Source: Thiohalophilus sp046483665 (GTDB taxonomy: Bacteria; Pseudomonadota; Gammaproteobacteria; UBA6429; Thiohalophilaceae). From it: a DNA stretch of 6,488 bases. Both the position numbers and the translations under genes were made by a program. The notes under the pieces are model-generated. The model was not told the origin of the DNA. It ran no database searches and worked only from the letters and a program-made list of their open reading frames with translations. Shown here piece by piece: positions 1 to 5,617 of this stretch (the stretch's first letter is position 1; each line of letters opens with the position of its first letter). The stretch lies in assembly GCF_046483665.1 (NCBI RefSeq), contig NZ_JAWOCR010000037.1:1-6488 (forward strand). The letters are read 5' to 3'.

Positions 1-2934
1 CTCCAGGAGGCTCTCGCCCCGATGTTCGAAAATCAGCCGATCATCGTCGCGCAGCGAGCCAATCACATGGCTGTGATGGCCCAGGCCGGCGTCATGCAGC
101 GCCTCCTGTACCGTCGCCAGCTCGCTATCGCGCACCTGGATGACCGCCCCCAGCTCCTCGCTGAACAGGCTGCCCACCGGATCGTCTCCCAGTTCGTCGA
201 GCCGGATCTGCATGCCGGTACGTCCGGCAAACGCCATCTCGCAAAGCGTCGCAAACAGCCCGCCATCGGCCCGATCATGATAGGCCAGCAACCGCCCTTG
301 CTCATTAAGCTGTTGAATTACATTAAAAAAGTGTTTCAACGCCAGTGGATCGTCGAGATCGGCCGGATGGTGACCGAGCTGTTTATAAACCTGCGCAAGA
401 CAGGAGCCCCCCAGACGGTTGGCCCCCTTGCCCAGGTCGATCAGCAGCAGCCGACTCGGGCCCCGGTCGGTACGCAACTGCGGGGTCAGGGTACGACTCA
501 CATCACTGACCGGCGCGAAGGCCGAAACAATCAAAGACAGCGGTGCCGTGACCGAACGGGTCTCGTCCTGCTCCTGCCAGACAGTGCGCATCGACATGGA
601 GTCCTTGCCCACCGGGATAGTGATGCCCAGTGCCGGACACAGCTCCATACCCACGGCCTGGACGGCCTCGTACAGGCCGGCATCCTCACCCGGATGGCCG
701 GCGGCGGCCATCCAGTTGGCCGACAGCACGACCCGTGACAGGTCCGGCACCGGCGCGGCTGCCAGGTTAGTGAGTGCTTCGCCCACTGCCATCCGCGCCG
801 AGGCGGCGTGGTGCAGCAGCGCCACCGGCGTGCGTTCACCCATGGCCATCGCCTCGCCACATACCGAGTCGAAACTGGTCGAGGTCACCGCCACATCGGC
901 CACCGGTACCTGCCAGGGACCTACCATCTGATCCCGCGCCACCAGCCCGGTCACGGTCCGATCACCGATGGTGATCAAAAAGCTCTTGTCGGCGACTGCC
1001 GGCAGGGCCAGTACCCGTTCGGCCGCCTCCGCCAGATCCAGATCGGCCGGGTCGAACGCCGGCTTCGTGAAGGGGGCATGATGGACATCGCGCAGCATTT
1101 TCGGCGGCTTGCCCAGCAGGACTTCCAGCGGCATATCGATCGGGGTGTTGTCAAAGTGGCCATCGCCCACCAGCAAATGCCGCTCATGACTGGCCTCGCC
1201 AACCACGGCCCAGGGGCAGCGTTCCCGCTGGCAGATCCCGGCAAAGCGCTCCAGGTCTTCCGGGCCGATCGCCAGCACATAGCGCTCCTGTGCCTCATTG
1301 CACCAGATTTCCATAGGCGACATGCCGGGGTCATCGTTGGGCACGGCACGTAATTCAAAGCGACCGCCGCGTCCACTGTCGTTGACCAGCTCCGGCAAGG
1401 CATTGGAGAGGCCACCGGCGCCAACATCGTGAATACTGATAACAGGATTGGCCTCGCCCAGCTGCCAGCAACGGTCGATCACCTCCTGGGCGCGGCGTTC
1501 CATCTCCGGATTACCGCGCTGGACCGAGGCAAAATCGAGATCCTCCAGGCTTTCGCCCGTCGCCATGGACGAGGCCGCTCCCCCCCCCAGGCCGATCAGC
1601 ATGGCCGGACCGCCGAGTACTACAATCTGTGCGCCAGGTGGAATATCGTTCTTGGCAACGTGGTCGTCACGGATATTCCCCAGCCCCCCGGCCAGCATAA
1701 TCGGCTTGTGATATCCCCGAATTTCCTCGCCCTGCGGCCCGGGCACGCGCTCTTCGTAAGTGCGAAAATAACCGCACAGATTGGGCCGGCCGAATTCGTT
1801 ATTGAAAGCCGCCGCGCCGATGGGCGCCTCGAGCATGATCTCCAGGGCCGAGACGATTCGCTCCGGTTTGCCGTAATCGGTCTCCCACGGTCGGGGGCAA
1901 TCAGGCAGGCGCAGGTTGGAGACCGAATACCCGCACAGCCCGGCCTTGGGCCTGGAACCGCGGCCGGTGGCTCCCTCATCGCGAATCTCGCCGCCGACGC
2001 CGGTAGCCGAGCCGGGAAACGGCGCGATGGCGGTGGGATGGTTATGGGTCTCGACCTTCATCAGGATGTGGATGTCCTGGGCGTGATAGGCATACTCCCG
2101 GGTCACGGCGTCGGGATAAAACCGGCCGCCGGGGTGACCGGCGATCACTGCCGAGTTATCGCTGTAGGCGGAGAGAACCCCGTCGCCATGCTGCTGACAG
2201 GTATTGCGAATCATGCTGAACAGGGACTTGTCGCGGGGCTGGCCGTCGATGATCCAGTCGGCGTTGAAAATCTTGTGCCGGCAATGTTCCGAGTTGGCCT
2301 GGGCGAACATCATCAACTCTACATCGCTGGGATTGCGCCCCAGGGAGCGGAAGTTCTCTACCAGATAATCAATCTCATCCGCGGCCAGCGCCAGCCCCAG
2401 ATCGGCGTTGGCCCGCTGCAGGGCGTCGCGCCCGCCACCGAGCACATCGACTTCGGTCAGCGGTGCCGGTTCAGGATGCCGAAACAGCCGTTGCGCTTCG
2501 TCGACCTCGCGAAACACCGCCTCGGTCATCCGATCGTGCAGCATCGCGCCCAGACGCCGGGCCTGTTCCGCATTCAGATCATGATCGTCATTGAGTGTCA
2601 GGGTGTAGAGAGTGCCCCGCTCGATCCGCTGCACTGACTCCAGCCCGCAGTTATGCGCGATATCGGTAGCCTTGCTTGACCAGGGCGAGATCGTGCCGGG
2701 CCGGGGGACAACCAGAAAGTCATGGCCTTGCAGCCTTTGGACAGGCGCATCGGTACAGGCGAGCAGGCTCTCAAGCCGTTGTTGTTGTTCGGCATCCAGT
2801 TGCGGCTCGCTTTCGATAAAGTGCAAAAACACTGCCTGCAGTTCCGCTACCTCGGGCACTTCGGCCCGCAGGGCGGCCAGGTATTTTTCCAGACGAAAGG
2901 ACGACAGGGCCGAGCCACCTCGGAGTTGCAACAT
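1..2934 (-). CDS. purL: Phosphoribosylformylglycinamidine synthase (FGAR amidotransferase), N-terminal 978 residues; 3' end outside window
   Basis: PurL catalyses the ATP- and glutamine-dependent conversion of FGAR to FGAM in cytosolic de novo purine synthesis. I translated the minus strand from the ATG at 2934-2932 to the left edge: 978 codons with no stop or frameshift. The protein follows the ~1295-residue enterobacterial PurL closely. It opens MLQLRGGSALSSFRLEKY and has PRPGTISPWSSKATDIAHNC near residues 80-98. The ANSEHCRHK motif (H217/C218) corresponds to the catalytic-histidine region of Salmonella PurL. Other signature motifs are HNHPT at 297-301, GEIRDEGATGRG at 315-326, a glycine-rich loop at 440-452, HDVGAGGLSN at 502-511, VGKDSMSM at 775-782 and YHDRADGG at 885-892. 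The PurS-like, linker and both AIRS-like halves are therefore present. The class I glutaminase domain (about the last 300 residues, with its Cys/His/Glu triad) lies off the edge. The start is supported by a GGGA Shine-Dalgarno-like element 8 nt upstream and by alignment with E. coli PurL. It diverges from the glycosyltransferase gene. Confidence 0.97.
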   Translation of the reverse strand, partial: MLQLRGGSALSSFRLEKYLAALRAEVPEVAELQAVFLHFIESEPQLDAEQQQRLESLLACTDAPVQRLQGHDFLVVPRPGTISPWSSKATDIAHNCGLESVQRIERGTLYTLTLNDDHDLNAEQARRLGAMLHDRMTEAVFREVDEAQRLFRHPEPAPLTEVDVLGGGRDALQRANADLGLALAADEIDYLVENFRSLGRNPSDVELMMFAQANSEHCRHKIFNADWIIDGQPRDKSLFSMIRNTCQQHGDGVLSAYSDNSAVIAGHPGGRFYPDAVTREYAYHAQDIHILMKVETHNHPTAIAPFPGSATGVGGEIRDEGATGRGSRPKAGLCGYSVSNLRLPDCPRPWETDYGKPERIVSALEIMLEAPIGAAAFNNEFGRPNLCGYFRTYEERVPGPQGEEIRGYHKPIMLAGGLGNIRDDHVAKNDIPPGAQIVVLGGPAMLIGLGGGAASSMATGESLEDLDFASVQRGNPEMERRAQEVIDRCWQLGEANPVISIHDVGAGGLSNALPELVNDSGRGGRFELRAVPNDDPGMSPMEIWCNEAQERYVLAIGPEDLERFAGICQRERCPWAVVGEASHERHLLVGDGHFDNTPIDMPLEVLLGKPPKMLRDVHHAPFTKPAFDPADLDLAEAAERVLALPAVADKSFLITIGDRTVTGLVARDQMVGPWQVPVADVAVTSTSFDSVCGEAMAMGERTPVALLHHAASARMAVGEALTNLAAAPVPDLSRVVLSANWMAAAGHPGEDAGLYEAVQAVGMELCPALGITIPVGKDSMSMRTVWQEQDETRSVTAPLSLIVSAFAPVSDVSRTLTPQLRTDRGPSRLLLIDLGKGANRLGGSCLAQVYKQLGHHPADLDDPLALKHFFNVIQQLNEQGRLLAYHDRADGGLFATLCEMAFAGRTGMQIRLDELGDDPVGSLFSEELGAVIQVRDSELATVQEALHDAGLGHHSHVIGSLRDDDRLIFEHRGESLLE

Positions 2935-2942
2935 GCGCGGAA

Positions 2943-2946
2943 TCCC
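2943..2946 (-). promoter_or_regulatory. Ribosome binding site of purL (weak)
   Basis: On the minus strand GGGA lies 8 nt before the purL ATG. It is the only Shine-Dalgarno-like element at a usable distance and supports the start at 2934, but it is short. Confidence 0.45.
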
Positions 2947-2976
2947 GGAATTGATTGGCGTTGACGGTGAGTGTCA

Positions 2977-2982
2977 ATAATA
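2977..2982 (-). promoter_or_regulatory. Possible purL promoter -10 (TATTAT)
   Basis: The minus strand reads TATTAT here, which would give a leader of roughly 36 nt before the purL ATG. It sits inside a small dyad, GTGT-(7 nt)-ACAC at 2971-2985. I found no good -35 hexamer at 16-18 nt spacing, and no PurR operator resembling ACGCAAACGTTTGCGT in the 216-bp gap. The call rests on the -10 match and its position alone. Confidence 0.25.
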
Positions 2983-3108
2983 CACGATCTGTCGACCGGG
3001 GAGCGAGCGACACGAAAGTCAGTTGGCATGAGATAGCGGCATACTGAACCCCGGATTGGCTTGTGAACCTGGCAACTCCGGGAGTACCTGAACTCACCCT
3101 ACTCGGGG

Positions 3109-3114
3109 TATACT
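3109..3114 (+). promoter_or_regulatory. Possible glycosyltransferase promoter -10 (TATACT)
   Basis: TATACT on the plus strand, 36 nt before the glycosyltransferase ATG, matches the sigma-70 -10 consensus at five of six positions. The -35 region at 16-18 nt spacing is poor, so this is a weak call. Confidence 0.25.
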
Positions 3115-3150
3115 GGCGGTTTTGACGATACACAGGGTCTGCATAGAACT

Positions 3151-4269
3151 ATGGATCAGCCACTCAAGGTTCTGCACGTTTTTCAGGAAATGGATCTCGG
3201 CGAGCGCCACCAGTTGCTCAGAACCAAAGCCCTGGGCATTGAGGTCGCGGTCATCTGTAAAACCGGCGCCAGTTTTATGGAAGAGATACAGGCGGCCGGG
3301 ATTCCGGTTCACCCGCTGGATATGCATCAGCGTCGGGACCCCGGTGCGATTACCCGACTCAGGCAACTGATAGAGACCGAGCAGCCGGATATCGTTCACG
3401 TCTATACCAAAACCGCGCTCTCCAACACGATTCGCGCCATTGACGACCTCCCCCCCAAACTGATCGCCTATCGCGGTATCGTGGGTAATCTGCACTGGCT
3501 GAACCCTACCTCCCGCAACAGCTTTCTGCATCCGAGGGTTGATCGCATCATTTGTGTTTGCGAGGCGATTCGTCAGGATCTGCTGCATAATCGATTCCTT
3601 GGCTGGCACCTGCCCCAGGAGAAGGTCGTGACCGTGCACAAGGGCCACGAGACCGACTGGTGGCCGCGCGAGAACATCCCTGTTGATTTCAGCGAATTTG
3701 GCGTCCCGGCCGGGGTACCGGTAATCGGTTCGGTGGCACAAATGCGCAAACGCAAGGGGATCCCGGTCCTGATCGAGGCCTTCGAAAAACTCCGGACCCC
3801 GGATGTGCGCCTGCTGCTGGTTGGCAAGGTTAACGACAAACATATTGCCAGACGAATCGCCCGCAGCCCGGCGGCTGATCGAATTCATCTGGCAGGCTGG
3901 CGCGCCGACGGGGCTGCCCTGATCGGGGCGCTTGATGTTTTCGTACTCCCCTCCCTGCGCCGCGAGGGGCTGCCCCGCACGGTCATCGAGGCGATGAGCC
4001 AGCAAGTGCCGGCGGTGGTCACCGATTCGGGAGGCAGCCCGGAACTGATCGAGGATGGCGTCAGCGGTCGGATTGTTGCCTCGGGGGATGCCGATGCGCT
4101 GGCCAGCGCCATTGATGAATTGCTCGGCGATCCCGAACGACGCAGGCAAATGGGCGTTGCCGCCGAAGAGCGCATCCGGACCTGCTTCAACCCGGACATT
4201 ACCGTGGAAAAAACCCTGGCAGTCTATTCACAGCTGTTAGGACGGGATATCACCGGCGACAGCGCGTGA
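3151..4269 (+). CDS. Glycosyltransferase family 4 (GT-B fold), acceptor unknown
   Basis: This 372-residue protein is of usual GT4 length. Such enzymes are cytoplasmic or membrane-associated and transfer a sugar from a nucleotide donor, typically into LPS, capsule or other polysaccharides. The N-terminal half begins with a Rossmann strand (KVLHVF) and contains PDIVHVYT near 85-92 and HPRVDRIICVCEAIRQDLL near 130-148, the latter typical of GT4 proteins. The donor-binding C-terminal half has IGSVAQMRKRKG at 192-203, whose basic residues usually contact the donor phosphates. An EX7E motif (E272 and E280 in REGLPRTVIE) is followed by the SGGSPELI loop. The ATG at 3151 is chosen because the next Met (residue 14) would delete the first beta strand. 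The best Shine-Dalgarno candidate is AGGG about 13 nt upstream, which is rather far. The N-terminal loop is LGER rather than the usual glycine-rich GGxE form. No neighbouring sugar gene identifies the product, and purL is divergent and metabolically unrelated. Confidence 0.9.
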   Translation: MDQPLKVLHVFQEMDLGERHQLLRTKALGIEVAVICKTGASFMEEIQAAGIPVHPLDMHQRRDPGAITRLRQLIETEQPDIVHVYTKTALSNTIRAIDDLPPKLIAYRGIVGNLHWLNPTSRNSFLHPRVDRIICVCEAIRQDLLHNRFLGWHLPQEKVVTVHKGHETDWWPRENIPVDFSEFGVPAGVPVIGSVAQMRKRKGIPVLIEAFEKLRTPDVRLLLVGKVNDKHIARRIARSPAADRIHLAGWRADGAALIGALDVFVLPSLRREGLPRTVIEAMSQQVPAVVTDSGGSPELIEDGVSGRIVASGDADALASAIDELLGDPERRRQMGVAAEERIRTCFNPDITVEKTLAVYSQLLGRDITGDSA

Positions 4270-4317
4270 GTCCGCCGCCGAATGGCCCGGATCAGCACTG
4301 AATCGTCGACCCTGCGA

Positions 4318-4650
4318 CTACCATTGAGAGGCGCCGCGTAATTCCTGCATTACTTCGTTGAGATGGCCTTCATTCCCATCGAACAGGCAAACGACGTTGC
4401 CAACGCTGCAGACGGTAAAACGCTCGCCGCGCACGACCCAGCCGCCGGGCGGCGTCCAGCCGCGGATACCGGTAAACATGGAAAGCTGATCGGCATTACC
4501 CTGTACCAGGCGTTTAAAATCGTGGGCAAAATGGGCCAGGCTGGCGAGCTCTTCCTGGCCTCCCATACCATACCCTTCAATCATTTCACCGTCATCACGA
4601 AAGTGGGCCACGGCCATGACGCCATCGAGAATCATGATCTGTTTAATCAT
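4318..4650 (-). CDS. DUF2173 / Roadblock-LC7-like small protein, paralog C (third gene of operon)
   Basis: This is a 110-residue soluble protein with no signal peptide or membrane segment. It opens with an LDGVMAVAHFRDDGEMIEGY stretch (8-27), the 'L-x-G-V-x-A-x-x-x-x-x-D-G' pattern typical of Roadblock/LC7-like folds and of DUF2173 (from memory PF09941/COG4831, whose function is unknown). A helix follows, then PPGGWVVRGERFTVC (67-81), a beta strand ending CLF (88-90), and a C-terminal LNEVMQEL helix. C81 and C88 form a CX6C pair also present in paralog A. A strong AGGAG lies 6 nt before the ATG and overlaps the TGA of the upstream gene (9-bp gap), so translation is probably coupled. The gene converges on the glycosyltransferase 48 bp away, and no clear terminator is visible between them. 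Family assignment is by recalled pattern; a regulatory role toward a small GTPase would be speculation, since no GTPase gene is in the window. Confidence 0.85.
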   Translation of the reverse strand: MIKQIMILDGVMAVAHFRDDGEMIEGYGMGGQEELASLAHFAHDFKRLVQGNADQLSMFTGIRGWTPPGGWVVRGERFTVCSVGNVVCLFDGNEGHLNEVMQELRGASQW

Positions 4651-4662
4651 ATTATCTCCTCA
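4651..4662 (-). promoter_or_regulatory. Shine-Dalgarno of paralog C overlapping stop codon of paralog B
   Basis: The minus strand reads TGAGGAGATAAT immediately before the ATG of the third gene. The TGA (4662-4660) terminates the second gene, and its final bases run directly into the AGGAG ribosome binding site. This is the usual layout for translational coupling and shows that the two genes share a transcript. Confidence 0.75.
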
Positions 4663-4998
4663 GGCTTCCAGCGCGGCATAGGCCGTTTCATAATCGACTT
4701 TGTCATTGGGCATGACGACGCCGGCTTCTTCATTGGCGATAACAGTCCAGTCGAACCCGATTAAAGAGAATCCCCTGACCGGATAGAAACCACCCGAACC
4801 GGTAACATTCTCCCAGCCCCGGGCCTGCATGGTGGCAATCGAGGTATTGGCAACGCAGACATGCGCGACAAGGTCCAGGATCGTGTCATTCATTTCACTG
4901 TCCGCACTGATGCGTGATTCCTGCAACTCCCCTTTGCTGCTGAAATTGAATGCGGCAACCGCACCGTCGAGGTTGATCAATTTTTCCAGATCGGCCAT
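4660..4998 (-). CDS. DUF2173 / Roadblock-LC7-like small protein, paralog B (middle gene)
   Basis: This 112-residue soluble protein aligns end to end with its two neighbours. It begins LEKLINLDGAVAAFNFSSKG (4-23), matching the N-terminal strand-turn-strand of DUF2173 proteins. Its helical VAHVCVANTSIATMQARGW (44-62) closely resembles the family's usual central helix, with one Cys (C48) aligned to C44 of paralog A. The C-terminal half (FSLIGFDWTVIANEEAGVVM, 77-96, then VDYETAYAALE) aligns with the RGERFTVC...LNEVMQEL part of paralog C but has no cysteine there and lacks the PPxGW motif. AAGGAG 7 nt upstream supports the ATG at 4998. The gene lies 48 bp after paralog A. Function is unknown; conservation of all three copies suggests they have specialised rather than decayed. 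Confidence 0.85.
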   Translation of the reverse strand: MADLEKLINLDGAVAAFNFSSKGELQESRISADSEMNDTILDLVAHVCVANTSIATMQARGWENVTGSGGFYPVRGFSLIGFDWTVIANEEAGVVMPNDKVDYETAYAALEA

Positions 4999-5002
4999 CG
5001 GT

Positions 5003-5010
5003 AACTCCTT
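5003..5010 (-). promoter_or_regulatory. Ribosome binding site of paralog B
   Basis: The minus strand carries AAGGAGTT, with AAGGAG ending about 7 nt before the ATG at 4998. It is close to the ideal anti-16S complement and fixes the start of this gene. Confidence 0.7.
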
Positions 5011-5046
5011 AAAGACTGATTGATTTTATTATTCTGATGCAGTCAC

Positions 5047-5403
5047 TCAGACCAGCATCTCTTCCGGGCTCACCACATGTTCACGCATATATGCCATCAC
5101 TTCATTCAGTGAACTCGAAGCATTGTCGATGAAGCAGAAGATATTCGCCACGACACAAACCGTAAACTTGTCGCCGCGAACCACCCAACCCCGGGGTGGC
5201 ACACAACCACAATCGGATTTAAGGTGCTTGAGCATGTCCGTTTCCATGTGCACAGCCATGGTGGTGGCGCGGCACATGATAGAAGCCATGCGTGCGGTTT
5301 CATAATCGAGTTGGCCGTCGTAGGTAAATCGATCGCCCCGGTAGGTATACTCGCCTGCTGCGATGACGCCTGGTGTGGCCACCAGATCGGATATGACGCT
5401 CAT
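5047..5403 (-). CDS. DUF2173 / Roadblock-LC7-like small protein, paralog A (first gene of operon)
   Basis: This 118-residue soluble protein is the first gene of the three-gene run. It opens ISDLVATPGVIAAGEYTYRGD (4-24), a near-canonical DUF2173 N-terminus. A helical middle follows with C44 (SIMCRATTMAVHMETDM), then DCGCVPPRGWVVRGDKFTVC (64-83) and an ANIFCFID strand, and it ends with LNEVMAYMREHV plus a short acidic tail. It is the most cysteine-rich copy: C44, C65, C67, C83 and C90. C83 and C90 form the CX6C pair shared with paralog C, while the CGC at 65-67 is unique to this copy. GGGG with upstream A's (5416-5409) lies about 5 nt before the ATG and supports the start. The upstream AT-rich region carries a perfect FNR-type box, so anaerobic or redox regulation is likely. 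A sensory or redox role is inference from the cysteines and the box; no function is established for the family. Confidence 0.85.
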   Translation of the reverse strand: MSVISDLVATPGVIAAGEYTYRGDRFTYDGQLDYETARMASIMCRATTMAVHMETDMLKHLKSDCGCVPPRGWVVRGDKFTVCVVANIFCFIDNASSSLNEVMAYMREHVVSPEEMLV

Positions 5404-5420
5404 GCAGTCCCCTTTTGTGT

Positions 5421-5432
5421 TTTATAGTTATA
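5421..5432 (-). promoter_or_regulatory. Possible -10 hexamers for the DUF2173 operon
   Basis: The minus strand reads TATAAC directly followed by TATAAA just before the ribosome binding site of paralog A. Neither has a good -35 at 16-18 nt, which would suit an activator-dependent promoter. With TATAAA, the FNR-box centre would sit near -60.5, close to the class I spacing known for FNR, but the transcript would then start inside the Shine-Dalgarno. With TATAAC the box would be near -54.5. Which hexamer is used, if either, cannot be decided from sequence. Confidence 0.3.
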
Positions 5433-5434
5433 TT

Positions 5435-5454
5435 GCCGCCTGGCAAGTGGCGGC
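5435..5454. repeat. GC-rich inverted repeat GCCGCC-(8)-GGCGGC
   Basis: Perfect 6-bp arms, 5435-5440 and 5449-5454, are separated by TGGCAAGT. It lies between the FNR-type box and the probable -10 of the DUF2173 operon, in otherwise AT-rich DNA. No T-run follows on either strand, so it is not an intrinsic terminator. An operator or a 5' hairpin are the alternatives. Confidence 0.5.
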
Positions 5455-5467
5455 TGTTTGCCATTGA

Positions 5468-5481
5468 TTGATACAAATCAA
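5468..5481. promoter_or_regulatory. FNR/ANR-type binding site TTGATACAAATCAA
   Basis: This is an exact match to the FNR-family consensus TTGAT-N4-ATCAA, centred at 5474.5. FNR, ANR and related CRP-family regulators bind this sequence in gammaproteobacteria when oxygen is scarce. It lies 65 bp upstream of the first DUF2173 start codon (minus) and about 136 bp upstream of the RDD start codon (plus). The former is the more likely target. Strand cannot be assigned because the site is palindromic. Confidence 0.75.
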
Positions 5482-5537
5482 TGACAATCGTTTCTATTAG
5501 TAATAACAGACCTGACAGAAAATGCCATATAGAGTTT

Positions 5538-5557
5538 TTTTATAGGTCCCTATAAAA
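5538..5557. repeat. 20-bp AT-rich dyad TTTTATAGG-TC-CCTATAAAA
   Basis: Perfect 9-bp arms flank a two-base centre. The dyad lies 60 bp before the RDD start codon and contains -10-like TATAAA/TATAGG hexamers on both strands. The near-absent spacer suits a dimeric repressor's operator better than an RNA hairpin. No known consensus was recognised. Confidence 0.55.
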
Positions 5558-5606
5558 TAAAACAGTTCTCCGGCAGGCTGTCGGACCGCACCGTCTCTCA
5601 CTGTTC

Positions 5607-5610
5607 AGGA
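5607..5610 (+). promoter_or_regulatory. Ribosome binding site deciding the RDD gene start
   Basis: AGGA lies 7 nt before the ATG at 5618 but only 1 nt before an in-frame TTG at 5612. The spacing therefore favours the ATG. Confidence 0.6.
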
Positions 5611-5617
5611 TTTGACC

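Larger units (their letters stand above)
5404..5617. other. Divergent AT-rich regulatory region between the DUF2173 operon and the RDD gene
   Basis: This 214-bp stretch contains no plausible gene. From left to right it holds the Shine-Dalgarno of paralog A, AT-rich -10-like hexamers on the minus strand, a GC-rich inverted repeat, an FNR-type box nested in a wider palindrome, a 20-bp AT-rich dyad, and the Shine-Dalgarno of the RDD gene. The base composition contrasts sharply with the flanking genes, as expected of a two-way control region. Confidence 0.7.

Noticed and set aside
22..738. Plus-strand open frame of 238 codons opposite purL
   Set aside because: It is the same antisense-register artefact. 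The PurL residues encoded on the minus strand here (for example VGKDSMSM and YHDRADGG) are conserved.
1429..2637. Plus-strand open frame of 402 codons opposite purL
   Set aside because: It is in exact codon register with purL on the other strand, a common artefact in GC-rich genes. The product has no recognisable domain, whereas the minus strand gives conserved PurL.
2935..3150. Purine riboswitch or PurR operator upstream of purL
   Set aside because: I found no PurR-like palindrome and no recognisable purine aptamer core on the minus strand. The probable leader is short.
3094..4149. Minus-strand open frame of 351 codons opposite the glycosyltransferase
   Set aside because: The plus strand encodes clear GT4 motifs, including EX7E. 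The minus-strand product is low-complexity in character, has no motif and starts inside the other gene.
4363..4764. Plus-strand open frame of 133 codons across the DUF2173 genes
   Set aside because: It spans two minus-strand genes with good ribosome binding sites and family-like sequences. It has no convincing ribosome binding site or domain of its own.
5612..5617. TTG start for the RDD gene
   Set aside because: The Shine-Dalgarno AGGA ends 1 nt before this TTG but 7 nt before the ATG at 5618, so the ATG is preferred.
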